Positions 12,301 to 27,100 of a DNA stretch of 64,000 nucleotides are shown one piece after another. The stretch's first letter is position 1; every line of letters begins with the position of its first letter. The position numbers were made by a program, and so were the translations under genes. A model generated the notes under the pieces. That model saw only the letters and a program-made list of their open reading frames with translations, had not been told where the DNA came from and ran no database searches. Origin of the DNA: Apus apus (lineage: Eukaryota; Chordata; Aves; Apodiformes; Apodidae). The DNA is taken from assembly GCF_020740795.1 (NCBI RefSeq), contig NC_067283.1, positions 59,923,966 to 59,987,965 on the forward strand, read 5' to 3'.

Positions 12301-15293
12301 ACTATAAAATACCAAAAATAACTCAAAACACTTCACTGAGTCTGTATGGATATTGGTAATGCTGCCATAATCACAGGAGCACAAAAGACAACTTGCACTC
12401 CAAGGGGGTAAAATACGCATACCCTTTCCATGCAGCTATACTCTTGATTAAATGTACTGCCTAAAAAGGTTCATCTTCCATCCTCCTCACATTCCCAGAT
12501 ACTTTAACTAGATACTCCCTCGCTTTATTGGTTCTGCTCCTTGTCTATTGGTGTGGTAAGCCAGTTAAATGCTCTAACTTAGCAAGCTGTCAGCTGTGTT
12601 TCTAGTTAAGCTTTCAATGAGTATTACGTTACTATGCAGGTGTTGGGGCATTACAGCTGTTGTAAGGGTGTGGGTGATACTGTGGCACTGCTATGAACAC
12701 AGGAGTGAGATCTTCCAGATTCACAAGCCACTGTGATATTTGCTCCTCTGAATCATACATTTTCCTGGAAGGTTACGTTCCTCTACTACTTCTGGTTCCT
12801 TATCAGAAACACTCCCAACCCTTCCATCTCATCCTTCCTCAAATTCCCGCCCTCCCAGCTTAGATGTTTCTTTATTTATTGATTGAAATTTTAAACAAGA
12901 AATCTGTTTTCCTTGCAGTACACAGGTTTGGAAAGACGTTGTTTTGGAGATACAACAGCAGTGAAATACAAAACAACAAAGAACCTAGTAAGTAATTTAT
13001 CAGCACTAAAAAGTTGTATTTTAAGTCAACATTTTGCTTCAGACATTCTGGTGTGCTTCAAGGTATTTTAGAAAACCCAGTAAATTACAAGATGAAATTA
13101 CATCAAAGTGAAAGTCACTTTTTGGTAGAAGAAATGTTGAACTTAATTTGCTAGAAATTTGGATGAGAAATTGCTAAATATCCATGAGAAACAGGAAAGT
13201 AGTGTCAAGGCTTGATTTACAAATTAAAAAAAAAAAATTAAAGTTGTAATAATAGCTGAGAGACATCACAACTTTTACATCAGTTTTAAAAGGTTTGTGT
13301 AAATGATACGTACAGCCTACCAATACATGCTGTATGTTCAAAACAGAATACTAGGCATCATTCTTTAACTGTGCAATATTAACAAACTCCCTAAAAAAGT
13401 GTATCTACATTCATTAAATTTGGATCTCTACAATACTGGCTCACTGAGCACCACCAATTCAATCTGGATCAAACTGGCATATGCCAGCCTATCGGCCAAA
13501 TCAGATCACATTGCAAAGTATTCACCACATCAATTGTTTTCACACTAGCTAAGACAGAAAAAACTACCCAGTGCTGCAGCTTGCAGCTCTGCTGACTTAA
13601 TGGTACTTGACACCATCCTTAGTTTGCGCTACAAGTGTTTCTGTCAATACTTGTGGAACAAATTTGAACTAGCAAAGGCAGTTTATACTTGAACTGTACT
13701 TTCTGTTGTATAGTTGCAAATTTTTTTTATCATGCTGTCCAAAAACCAGATTCACTGGATTGCTCAGCTCCAAACCTCTACTTGAAGACATCTGAGGGAG
13801 AACACGCTCAATCCAGAGTAGCTGGTTGCTACTGAGCCTGGTGTTATCAAGGTACTGTTACCAGCCACAGACTCATATGAAGGACGACTATCAAGCTAAG
13901 TGCATATATGGATGCATAGAAGAGGAACACATGGAAAGGTGTTTCTCTGGGCTGCAGGTGACAGCAGAGAGACTCATGGTACTTCCAACATTTAACAAAA
14001 AATTAAGACTGCAACAAGTTGTTCTCCTTCTAATTACTATCAGAGAATGAGATTGCCACACTGATGCAGTGACAGGAGCAAGGTCTGACATGCCAGGCAG
14101 GGGCCAGACTGGAAGAAAGACCAGACACTTCCCTCTGCTTAACTTTGGGAATAAAATCACTGTGCAGGCTCTCCCCAAACTGTCTGCTGAGCATGCTCCA
14201 CAGCTGCATTGTCTGACACAAGGACTCCCTAAGATACAGTCCTGTCCCTTTGTAGCTTGCACAGCCACCTTAACCTCGTAGGGATAATGCATGTGTACAG
14301 CCACACCAAAGAGGAGAAGCCTGGCCCCACAACAAGACTTTGCAGGCAGTTCTGGCTCTCTAGCTCAGGTGTGGTTTACCTGCTCTTGTTAACACCTGGA
14401 ACACTAAAAACCTTCTTGTCAGAGTTTCAGGTATTACTATTCCAGGCACAGCACTCTGAACAGCAAAGTCAGCTGAGAGATGGGTCTTTTGTATTTCTGC
14501 TAGTCACATCTGCAAGCTCTACAGGCCCTCTGCCTAGTAGGAATATATGTTGTATGAGCATTTAGAATGATGTGGTACATGGGTAGCTTCAGAAACAGCA
14601 AAATGAGGCTCTGAACACAAGCTGTTCCCTTCAGTGAACAGGGCCCCCTTCTGCACAGTGCTGTGGCAGTATGTTTGAGCTGTGTAGCAAAGGACACTTT
14701 TGCTGCTGTGACATCTACTCTGGGGTGGGGAATTCAAACATACACATTCTGCTTTTCACGTGCTTGGCTGAAAACAATGCAAGTACAATTATCCACAATC
14801 AGTTTGATTTCAGAGTTCTGAAATAGTTCAAGGTTTCTACAAAATCTGACTTTGTTTTTCCCAATGTAAGAACCTACTAGTAGTTCAATGATTAATAAAC
14901 TACTCACAAATGGGAAGGTCTACCCATTTCAATTCCTGTTTTTCCCCTCCCCCTCTGCATTAAGAACCCACACCGCTGCCAGGGTCTCTCACTGATAGGC
15001 AAACTGAAGGAGTATGTTACTAGTTTACCTCACCCATTTTCCTTACCCCTCTCCATTCCTCAAAGCCACAGTGGCAAACCAACATTAATGTCTATAGACA
15101 GCTGAAATAGGGTAGTGGTGGTCATGGTAATAACAAATACTTAAATGTTCATCCAGCGCTGGGGGAACTTATCTCTTATGTGAGTGGGAGTTGGATACTG
15201 GATCTTCCTGTGGAAAACCAGAAATAACTCTGAAGCAACTTGAGCCTTAGAGTTTCTCATATAAATTCAGACCACATCAGAGGAAGGAACTGT

Positions 15294-15314
15294 CCCTTGT
15301 GTGTGACACAAGGG
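15294..15314. repeat. Perfect 9-bp inverted repeat (hairpin)
   Basis: CCCTTGTGT and ACACAAGGG are exact reverse complements with a GTG loop, in CTDP1 intron. Confidence 0.9.
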
Positions 15315-15412
15315 CTCTGAAGTCAAAGACAGAGTGAAATGTTTTTCTTTCTCCTCCCCTTCTGAGTGAACACCAAGAGTTCAGGTTTTTCAAATCCACT
15401 CAGATTTCTAGT

Positions 15413-15428
15413 TCTCTCTCTCTCTCTC
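15413..15428. repeat. TC dinucleotide microsatellite
   Basis: Eight uninterrupted TC units in the last CTDP1 intron. Confidence 0.9.
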
Positions 15429-18400
15429 ACTCTGCCAATCATGGGAGCCAAGCTGGAGCTGCTGATTCTGCAAGACAGCAGAACAGGTAACAGACTCTTA
15501 AGCAGATCAAGTCAAGATCTCCCAACTAATTTCCCATTTTTCTATTTTCTTGCTGCCTTAATTTACTCAATTTTAAATTGTACTTTTGACATTTTTTCAT
15601 TGAGGTAACACAATAGCACCTTTCCCAGCTGGGCTACAGGGCAAGCATCAGATAACCACCCTTTATGCATTGTCTGAAAACACTCCTACCTGTGAGATTG
15701 TTCTAAACAGTCTCACAGTCAACAATCTCAAGGATTAGTACAACATAACAAGAGTTCTTCCTGTCTGGGAGCTCCTCAGATGGAGACAACAGCCAGCTCC
15801 CATTTCCCTGGGTAAGGATCTCATCAAAACAGGCTCTTCCACTTTTTCACCTCATGCACCTCTGCTGTAGGCTCCTTGGACTTGCCCAGAACTCTTCTGA
15901 CTTCCAGGTAGCTTGTGCATACTCTTTCCTCCAATTCTGACCTCAGCAATACTGATTTAACAGTTCACTTAACAGTGATATGCTATTTAAAGCAAACAAC
16001 ATGCATTCTTGATGCAGAGACAAACTCATCTTCGCTGCAGAAGCACAAGAAAAACAGAGCTAGATAAAAAGACAAATGTTCACCGAATTTCTTCCTCTCA
16101 CTAGTCTAGACCACTCCTTAGGCATAAGGTCAGGGTCTTTGGAGGGTGCCAGGATCCCTCCCTGCTACACAAGGAGTCTTCTCCAAACCCAAGTGTTGTT
16201 TTCCGGTGCTTTACACTTTCTTCTTCAGCTGGTCTCACAGTTAAACAAGAATCCTCTGCTAGAAAGCACTTCTCTTTTCTCTGTTCTTTCTCACTGATTC
16301 TGTGAATGCCTCTCATCACTTTTCAGCCCTCACTCTTCCTAAAACAATAGTAACAAATACTTGATTTCTGTAGTCTGCTTCTACAAAATCCAGCTGTTGT
16401 AGACTGGTGGCTCTTGCAGTTCTATTATAGAAAATTATTTTCCCTCAGGCTCTAGTCACTCCATTGTCCCAGGATGGAAGCCATTAGTTAATGGCTCTGC
16501 AGTGATAAAAGGTAATGACTGCAGAAAGAATCCAACTTCAAATACATTGATGCATTACTGAGAAATCAGTTTCATTACTTCATACAGAACTCCAGTAAGA
16601 GCTAGAAAAGAGAAAGGCAAGAACAGCAATTCCTGTATACACCTTAGTATTTATTAGCATATTTAAGTAGACAAGGGAAATGAGGTAAATACTCGTATGC
16701 CTGATGACCCTTCATTACAGTTCCAACCTTTTGCTCCTTTATAAACTAGAAAAAAGCAGCACCTTAGATTCTCAGTTCCTTTTGCAGATAGCAGCACAAT
16801 TCTTATGGAAAGTGCAAGTGAACTCTAGTGTTAAAGTCAATTGAGAAAATATATATTCTAACAGCACTTCGCTAATTTTAGTAACATACAGACTTTTGAT
16901 TGCCTGTCTACCCTTCCCTCCAAAGGATTAGAAGTTAGAACTTAAGTGTCATGTAGACTTACACAGTTAAGGCACACAGTTTTTAAGTAGAAAAACTCAT
17001 TAAGTAAAAACGGTATTGACTTGTTAACTAATTTTAATGTATTCTCTATATCCTAAGACACAGTAGCTTTCAAATCTGTACACTATCTAACACTATCTGA
17101 TCTCAACTGCCTAATCACTATGTCCATTAATAGGTATAACCTGAATATCATGTACACTTCAAGTTATATTAACTGCATACATAAACACACCTGGACTGGG
17201 TAATTTTATTGCACCTAAAGAACTTGTAGATATTTTCCCAGCAGACAGTAAAAAAAGCTGAACGACGATGGTCACTGTAAGCGGACTGTATTTCAAAGCA
17301 TTTTCAAATTTCCCAGCTGACAAAGACAGGTATTATAAACCTCCAGTCTTGAGAAAAGCAGTTTTGTGCAGTTTACATGACTTGTAGCGATTTGCAATTA
17401 TTCGAATCCTCCATATTGTGGAAAGAAATTTGAAGATACACAGAACCATGTTAAAATATTGTACACAAGTTCAAAGTACCACTGTTTAGCTATTTAATGA
17501 ACAAGGAAAAAAAACCACATATAACTTTAACAACTTGCATTATTAATGCAAAATTTATTAGATGTAGCTGACAGTTAAAATGGAGAACACCTCCCTTATT
17601 ATACCACCAAATTCTAAAGAAACTTGGCACAAAAGCAACACCATAGTCATTTGGAGAGAGAGACTTCAGGGAAAAAACTCAGAAAAAGGAAAAAAGTTTT
17701 AAAAAAATACAACTGCTGTTTATATTTGACAGGTTTGAGCTGATAAAACTCCTATTTTGTGGATAAGAATGTTACCGAGAAACAATTTATTCAAATTGTT
17801 TAGAAGCCCTGTACAAGAAAAATAATTCCGTTATTCTCTCCAGACAGAACCATCCCACGAGAAACCAGCAAAAACCAGTTAGTCCCCTTGAACTTCAGCT
17901 ATGGCACCTATAAGATTTATGAAAAAAACCAGTAATTACTAATAACACTGAAGTTTATACGGATAAGCTCACCATCACTGACTATACAACATTAGTCAGC
18001 AACATGCTTCCACACATTCCATTCTGCTGCTACAATTGTGAGCAGGCTACAAGCAGCCCTCAGAGAGCAAGTGAGCTTCTACCCTGCAATGGTAAGGAGC
18101 AGAGCCAGCTCTGTTAGGACAGGTGCCATGAATACACTATGTGTAACTACAACACTTGTCATTTTAGGACTGCAAGAATGATCCAGCTACACTATGAAGA
18201 GCTGGCTGCACCTTAAAGAGCTGCCTTTATGTTAAGCCAGGCTATAGGGCAGTTCACCATATAATGAAGCTAGTTGCTTTTTTGTATTAATTCTGCATCA
18301 AGATACATTTGGTTAGGCCAGAGAACATTTAGATTGCACAGTTCACTTTCTAAAAGCCTCTAGGAAGATGAGCATCTCCATTTTAGAGGAGAGGAAAAAA

Positions 18401-20687
18401 AGCTGCGACAGAAATCTAGCAGCTTGACACTTCCAGAAAACATGCACAAGCTGTGCACTTGCTCCTTGTAGGAAATACAGGTATCATTTGAGTCTCATGA
18501 TCTAAATGTGAACCAGCAGCTTTGTCACTTTTAGTTCTAGTTCTGTGACTTTTTTGTTTCTTGTTAATAATCTGAGGCTTTCCAAAACACACCTTCCTCT
18601 TTAATTAACAGATGTTGTATTAGGCCTTTGCAATTACTCATCCATTAGCAGCTCAAAACATTTCAGAATGTATAAGCAGCAGCTATGAAGTTAACCATGT
18701 CCTGTGATTTCTCATGAAGCAGGCTTTGCATCTATGTTTTGTGCTATTTATATCAATGAGGTACATGTGCCTGGATCCTTAGAGCAAGCACCTTCCTCTT
18801 CAGCAGGCTGAACAAACTTGCCTTTGTTTCCCTACCGATTTATGTGTCTCTGAACATACAACAGACCTAGCCCGGACATCTTTTTTCTCAGTAACCTTTC
18901 AGTAGTTTTGAGAGTTTTGATTTTGCTGTAAATGAGGACGGAATGAGTTTGAGCCATTCAACACCCCCTGCACAGTGAAATCCCATTCTTCTTCCATTGC
19001 ACGTTAGTAATTTCCACACAGGAAAATTATTTTATCAAGGAGAAAAAAATACTCAGGATACATCTCTGACAAACAGAACAAAAAGAGAACTGTAGAATTT
19101 AATGCAAGAATACAGCAAAAAGATTTATGTACATTTGTTGCTTCTCCATTTTGACATGAATAGTAAAAGCCTAATGCAAAAAGCCTATGTAGAAAACTGG
19201 AATTTCAGAGAATTATATATAATGTTTGATCTTTATTAGGAGAATTTTCCATATTTCTTTTGATACAGAACTCCCATTCAAAACACCTCTGTTGAAACTG
19301 AAGTTTCAAAAATAAAAGTCTGAGGGCCAGGTGTCAGCTCTAGAGTAATCCATATTTCATGCAATCACTTTAATTATGGAGCGGTAACTTATGCCAGAAG
19401 AATAGGATAAAGATCTTACTTTCCTTAAATTTCTACTTACAGCAACTTATTTGTCAGAATCCTTGGTCTCTTGCAAAACTGACTTTCTTACTGTAAACTC
19501 TGGATGGCAAAAGCCATCTCATCCATTCATGTTCATTTTTCATCTGTTCATCATCCTAAAGTACTTCAAACCTAGGCTAGCTCTTTAAATACTGCTTGTT
19601 TTCCATGCTTTTATTCTGGAATTACTATTATGCAAGCTATGTAACAACAAGAATAAAAAGGGTTTGTTTTTTGAAACAAAAGGAAGTTTGGAAAAAAATA
19701 AATTACTATATTATTCCAATGGTTGTGTTACACAATAAAAACTAGTTTACTCTGTGCTTACATTGCAGCATGGACAGTGACGTGACAGAGGGCTAGTCAC
19801 GCACACCCACTTCCAGTATTCCTTTGGTTCTGCACCTTTTGGGAAACTGCCAATCTACACTTACAGAATTTCCTGCTTTCCACAGGATTAAGAGGATGCT
19901 TTATGTGAAGCTGAAATGTGAGAATATGAGTAACATCTAGCCCTGCACGAGTTGTAGCTTTGCATCTGCAACATTGTATTCCTGTTTTAATAGAAAAACA
20001 GTATTTCTTCCTTGAATACTGGTTGAAGAAACCTAAGATACCTTAAGGGGGATAAAAATAAAGTATATTTTGAATTGGTGTGCTTCCTCATATTTGTTCC
20101 TCTCTAGTGACCAGCATTCTTTTTGCTACTTTGCTTTAAAGATTAGTGAAATCTACACATTTGTCAAATACACGCAAAGTATCTTAATCTGAAACTTGAT
20201 GTAATATTTCAGTAGGCACAAATGTGCCTAAGGCTCTCTCCCCTAAGTGTTTTGCAAGGAATCCATGAAGAATTTCTTAAAGCCCTTCTTCCCTCACAGA
20301 ATCCAATCATGAATTTACCACACAAAAAGGAAAAAATGTCACCATTGAGAATCATGCTAGAAAAGTAATGCACGCTTCCTAAATGAAGCTCCAAGAACAA
20401 AGCTTGTTTGATGATGCAACATACCTTTTTAAAATTCTCTCATTTTTATACTACAAGCAATTTTTTCTTCAGCACAAGAATACAAAATACTGTATTTCAG
20501 ACAAGCACATGAAATGTGTTTTAGTAATAATACCGAGTCAGTTTCTTGCAAAATTTGCTGATGAGTCCTCAGAACAGAATTACCCAGATAAAGAGCAACA
20601 CAGAGCCTTCTGTTAGACCCAGGTTTACCCCTCAGAATTGATGGCTGGGATTTTGGAAGAGTTTCCCAGTTCCTTCCCCTCTTTCCC

Positions 20688-20707
20688 ACCCACCCCCACC
20701 CCCCCAT
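20688..20707. repeat. C-rich low-complexity run
   Basis: Runs of C separated by single A bases; G-rich on the minus strand, with several G runs of 3 to 7. Confidence 0.85.
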
Positions 20708-22159
20708 AAAATCTACTCCCTTCATCTTCACCACATATACAAGACAGCAACCACCTACTTTTTTTCTTACAGAGACTGTTAATTTTTTTTTTGTGCGTGG
20801 ATCGTAGCTTTATGCTCATGATGCTGAAGAAATAATGGGTTTCAGTCTTCCCCTTCCTGCATCTTTGGATTTCCAAGCGAAAAGGACAACTGAGACACAC
20901 AAATATACACATATGCAGAAAGGACTGTGATTTTAAACGAAAGCCATTTTGAGGGCACAAGAGAGCTGACAGTCTCCTTTTAAAATCAAAGCAAGGTTTT
21001 ACCAATTGTCCTTTCAAAAAATCTTAAAATTATCTCTCTTTTGTAATGGAAATAGCTGACAGCACTGAAGCCTAAGGAAACAGCAAGATGACAGATTATA
21101 TTCAAGGGAGAAAATATGCAAATCGGGAATACAGGGAGAATGAAAGCCTCAGCCAGCCCATGGGAATTATTATTTCACATTTTTATTTTTAGAAAGATGC
21201 TATGGCATTTTAATCTAGAAGAATGGCTTCAGATAATAGAAAGTGTCATCAACCTCAGGGTTTTAAAATACTACCAGCAGCATTGACAGAGAATATTTAA
21301 GATGGGCACTATTGTACTTGAATTCTTAAGGCACTAAGACTATGATTAGGAACTTCAGCTTGGGAGACACTGAAAGATGTATCTGAAGGAAATCCCCAAA
21401 AGGGTTGTCCCCCTCACAGAAATGGTGCACCAAAGCTGGAAGAAACTTCAGCAATGACTCTGGCAAGCAAGGCATGTGGTGCTTTACATCCAAAGTAAAC
21501 AATTTTGATTAACAAAAGCGTATTTCCCTCTCGGTTGTCTTCAAGATTTGATTTTGCTGTGTTCTTTCCCCTCTGCCCCCTCCAGAACTAGCTCGTTCCT
21601 TACATCAAGCCACCATCCCTGGCACATATTTTCTATTAATTTCCCTAAAACTTGTACCTTCCCTTCTTCTTCTTGCACTTTCTTCTATTCATTAATTTAT
21701 ATTCTTCCTTATCCTCACAAGAGAAACTCATCTTTTTGCTGAGCCATGTGCAAAATTCAAAAGTGATGGGATGGAGAAGGGAGCCTAAGCTCAGAAAAAC
21801 ACTTATTTTTCAGTTGCTGGAAAGAAAAATACATTCCTTGGTAAGTAATATGGATGTCACAGGCATTACACTCTAATATTCACCTTATAAATTATACTTT
21901 GCCCTCAGCTTCTGGAAATAGAGCATCAGCTTAAAGCATGTGTCTGCCTTTATGAACAGTGAAGAAGGTTAAATCCATATGAGAAGCTGGAAGAACTTAA
22001 TGAACACAGGAGGTAGTAAGGGTCTGAGGGGTTGTTTTTAGTATTAAAAATTTAGCAGTCCTAGAACTCTGCAGAAGGTGACAGCAAGTATGGAAGAAAT
22101 TATAATTGGTAGAGTGAAGGAAAATTTTAAGGTTTGGCAAGCGTTTGTGTCACTGCTGT

Positions 22160-22326
22160 CAACCTCTTTTAGAAGTTGTGGAAGCCCTCTGGAAGTGTTC
22201 AAGGTCAGGTTGGATGGGGCTTTGACCAGCTTGGTCTGGTGGGAGGTGTCCCTGCCCATGCAAGGGGGTTGGAGCTAGATGGATCTTTAAGGTTTCTTCC
22301 AACCCAAACCTTTGATTCTGTAATAC
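22160..22326 (+). mobile_element. CR1 LINE 3' fragment
   Basis: A short CR1 3' end of about 165 bp with the block CTGGAAGTGTTCAAGGTCAG, the following TTGGATGGGGCTTTGACCAG, and the AACCCAAACCTTTGATTCTG tail. The subfamily resembles the 3' end of the CR1 at 53985-56563, which shares the GGGAAGTGTC/GGGAGGTGTC block before the tail. Confidence 0.9.
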
Positions 22327-24150
22327 ACCAGAGGGCTGTGCTGCCATTCAGCAAGATCTGGACAGGCTAACATTTTCCAGAAAAAAATTAAATTCTAGAT
22401 CCAAGCAGATCCAGGGCTAGAAATAAAATGCCACTTTGCCACTGTCAGATAGTTTAAGATGACAGTATGATCAAGCCTAATATGCATGCAATAATGAAGT
22501 TAACATTTGACTTGCCTTCATAAAACAATATACCAGTATAAGAAAACGTTTGTACACATAACAGATAATTAAGCTTTTTCCAAAAGTAAACTTTCAAAGG
22601 AAAGCAAAACTATACAATTATGCCATGTGATAGCACTCTCTGTTCTCACCTCAAGACATAGTCTGTCTGATTAATGATAAAGATCATGCCTAGTAACAGG
22701 AAGCCTGGAAGACGCTTATTTGAATGGATAAGCAAACTACTGATGATTCTTGGCTACCTCAGACTTAGGTCTGTTTTCATGCCTTACCCAATTCTAGGAT
22801 ATTCTACAAGTTCAAAGTACAAAAATCTACAAAAGGCTATGTTTTGTGACAGATATCTTTTCTGGAGCAATGCTGTCATCTGCCTAGAAGCTCATCTATG
22901 TACAGACAGCGTGAATTTGATTTCTAGTTTCTGTTGGGTATATAGAAACTCTGGTGGGCTGCTTGCTTTCCTAGGTAACCATCTTACATATAAGAACTTA
23001 GTTTATGGAGAACTGACTTTTAATTACAGTAGCTGTTCATCTGTAAGTCTTCCTGCAGGCTGTAAATACAATTCATACACGTAGCCAAGAGAAGACTCTT
23101 AAATACAAATTATAATTTTTCACTGTATTTTGTGACAGTAGATTCCTACAGGCAACAGAACATAGGAGTAAAGCCAACCATAAAACTGCAGAGAAAACTT
23201 CTGTGAAAAAATCAGAAGCAAACTGCAACTACTTCTGTCCCCAACTTACTGAATATTCAGACTCATTTTCTCAAGTATTTTTCTTACTGTTTTCTTGATA
23301 TCTACACACTGTGTACTAACAAGACTAATCAGCAGTTGAAAACACAAGTGTAATTTAATCTGCAACTCAACAGAAGTTGTAATAGGCGTATTTTTAGTGG
23401 CAGCTTGGAAATTCAGGCTATTAAATTAATGAACAAGCTTGAAGATATGAATGTGTCATCTACTTAATTGAGTGCTTGTATATACAACTAAGCCATGCAT
23501 TCATTTGGTTGTATTCATCAGTGCCACTCTTTTTAATTTCAGTAATTTACCACTTGGAATTTAAAAATAAAGTGGACTACAAAGTCCTCACATTCAAGTG
23601 ATCAAGAAGAAATAATACAAAGTTGTGGTCACTCTAGATATAAGAGACTATCAGAAGGGATAGAAAAGGAATCCAATCCTGAAAGCATACAGAAGTTTAA
23701 ATGGAATAATATTCCAGGTGATGCTGTCCTGTTGATGCTGTATATACCAAGAAAATACATTTGCTCTTCATTCACATGTGCCATACGACTGATTAAAGAC
23801 AGAAACAGAGTTCTACTTTAGATTAGCTATAAAAGCTCATCCTGTGGCTTGAAGGTGCATTAGTGGCAGAAGCACAGCAGGCAACCTCTTAGGGTTAAAT
23901 CCCAGCTTATACTAACCTAAAGGAAAGACCTCTCTGGGAGGCACACCAAAGCATTGCTTCAAAGGCACACTCCTGACCTGAGATAAAACATTAATGTAGA
24001 CAGAACATCTAAAGTTACCAGACTGCACACTCACTACCACCTCCTCTGCCGAGAGCTGGGCACCCACTACAGACACAGAGACTACTTCTTCAGTCCTCAC
24101 AACTACTTCCATGCATTTACCATCATGTGTGCTACAGTTTCTTCTCCAAT

Positions 24151-24182
24151 CTTTTTTTTCTTTTTTTTTTCTTTTTTTTTTA
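24151..24182. repeat. T-rich tract
   Basis: Three runs of 8-11 T separated by single C bases; reads as an A-rich tract in the CTDP1 transcript. No retrocopy sequence was recognised next to it. Confidence 0.9.
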
Positions 24183-27100
24183 AGAAATTGGAAATAAATT
24201 GTAAGTCTACAGAACTCCTGATACTCTCGGCTTAATCCACCAAGAATTTCTACACCTCACCTCCATCACATCATCATTAATACTCATCTGGCTTACAACA
24301 ACCTTGGAAGCGTGACCACTGGGAGATCATGAGATCTGAGATGAGCCAAATGTCAGAAGTCCAGTAGCTCCATGGAGAAAATAACCTACGTTTTATGAAT
24401 TCTCTTGTAAACAAGAGTATTAGAATTTTCTGAAGAAAACCACAATATTTTTCTATTATACACTACTAACATGCTGGCTGGTCATGATGTTAGTATGTTT
24501 GGAGTATGACTTACTAATGACATCATAGCTGAAATGGTGCTAACATATAAAAGAGCCAAATCCTGCACAGCTCAAGTCGTAGTCAATCAAGCAGTAACAT
24601 TACAGATTATGTTTTCTTTCTGTAGCTGAATGACATACAGAAATAAACCAGAAGATTCTTCAAAACCAGAGAAATTAATTATAGCCCAATTACTGAACAT
24701 TCTCTTTTATGCTTTTGGTAATTTTGTTTCCTGAACAGCTAAAATAGTTCAAATTACACTTTATGATTTATGAGTTTTTAGACTTGTCCACATAATTTTT
24801 TTCTATACAAATCATAAAGCTTAATTACCTTAAATGAAGAACAGATTAAAAAACTCCTTTACCACAGCAGCAGATGAAAAATAAACACAAAAGCTCAAAG
24901 TGAAGGACACACAGACCAACTCTGAAGGTTTAGGATAGTAACAGAAAGAAAACTTCTCATTAAAACCCAAGCAAAACAGTATTGTTTGTATCTCAAAAAT
25001 TCCCCTGAGGAATAGTTCCATCAGTCAGATAGCACATAATAGCAAATAAAGATGAAAAATATTTTTCACTGAGATGATAATTTGAGTTATTTACTTGTAT
25101 TAGAGCACTCCACTCAGTCTTCCTAAAAAGAAACATTCAGTGCCAACCTCCCTTTCTAACACTGTTGTTCTCTTTTGTGGCAGATTAGTTATTTTAAGGT
25201 TCTTTTCCCCCACTTTCTTTTTTGAACAGAAATGTAATATTCCTTAAGCAATCAATTTAGTCAGGCATGTCTGACTTTTTTTTTATACTATCAAATAGTA
25301 TATTCAAAACAGCATCACACATTTATGCTTCTTAGACCACATCTACCTACTTGGAATGGAAATTATCTTACATGTTTACAATGAGCACTCAATTCAATAA
25401 TGATAGTTAAGTACAGAAAAAAATGTGCTTTGCATGCCCAGAGCCTTCTTTTTTCTTAAAGTCTTCATAAAAATCACTTCCAAACAGAAGTGACATTAAA
25501 ATTCTGCAGAACAGCTGGCTCATGTGAAAACAGCAAGATGTTCTGCCAACAGGAGCACTTGTCTTAAGAAACTGATCTTTGATTTCAGTCTGGAGTGTTT
25601 CACCATGGCTTCTGGGAAAAAAACCCTGAACAACGACAAAAAACAAGAACTAACTGAAGCTGCAGTAATTTTTTAATTGCTTATGAGTACTACAGACAGA
25701 GGCTGTTTACTTCCAAACTGTTAGAAATGCAAGGAAATTAAACATACTCTTTGTTGTAACTACGAGAAATATTGTTCTACCTGGAAAAATTTGTACCACC
25801 AGAAAACACAACATAGATTTCCACTTGGAAGTTGAATTCAATCAATGTTTTTGGGGAAAAGGAAGTTGGTGGAAGTTTCCATTCTTAATGCCTCAAAATA
25901 CCCCACTTGAATAGCTGCTTAAACTCTTCACCAGAGTTGTACAAATTTGAAGCATGCTATCGGTTAAGTTTTACACCCGAGAAAAAAGTACTTCTGGTAA
26001 CCTTGAAAAATTTTAGATCAGAATTTTGTTACATAAAACAAATATTAATCACATTCTCTTACTACCTCAAGTATGTTGTTCTTGTTTTTTTTTTTTCCTC
26101 TCAGATGTTGAACTTAGAATGTTAGAATGAATTTAAGACTAATCACAGTAGTAAATACAGCAACAAATTTGAGATGGTCTCTGGGAAACAAACTCAAACT
26201 TTTCCCACCTTGAAACTTCAGAAGGGTTAACAATCCATAGAAGTAGAGCCATCACATTATCTATGTTGAGCTTTCTTTACTTGCTCCACCTTAAGAAAAG
26301 GAATTTCCAGGGAAGTACCTTCAAGCTGACAAATGCCACATGTCACTGCAAATTCTTAAAGCAAATCAGCTTTTCTCACAAGTGGGAAAGAAGGTGGCTG
26401 CCTGTCATGTATCTTTAAATTTGCAGAGTTTAAGTCTCTTTTTTACCCCCTACTCAGCAATTATTCATTGTTTTCAAAGGCTGAGTGGGTTTCCTTCTTT
26501 TAGTGAAGGAGACCTTCTGGATCTCACTAAAATGGACTGAGATGATGATTAAAATGCAGTATGCAAGTAGGAAAACTGGTTTTATTTACCAAACTACATT
26601 AAAGAACAATAAAGAACTGCTGCTTCTATCAAACAATTTTTTCGACTCTGGATCATGAATATTATCAATAAATGGGCTGTATTTGCTTTCTGAAATTTTC
26701 CAGCAATCTTAATTCCATGCAGAGATCTTAAACCACCCAAACAAGCTGCAAGATTCCACCTAATTCACTAATGCCTAACTGAAACACTGCTTCTGCGATA
26801 CAAAGATATTTTGAGGGAACACAGCCTTTCAGATGAGATGTCTTCTCTTGTAGTTCCTCTGCAGGCGCACTGCCAAAATCACAGTGCCGTTTTAGAAATG
26901 GGCTTATACTTGAAATGAGCTTTATAATTGGTTCAGGCCAATTCCAATAATTAACTTCAGTTCTTATAAAGGGAGATCTCAATGGGAGACTTAAAAAAGG
27001 ACCTGTTATTACTGCATATCTACGTGTTTGCAGCATGAGCTATCCTTCAAAAACCTGCAGGTTCCCATACCATCCTTCCCTTGAAGAACTAGAACCGATT

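Noticed and set aside
13891..14304. 137-codon minus-strand open frame in the last intron
   Set aside because: Overlaps other open frames on both strands in a GC-richer patch and resembles no protein I know; treated as composition only.
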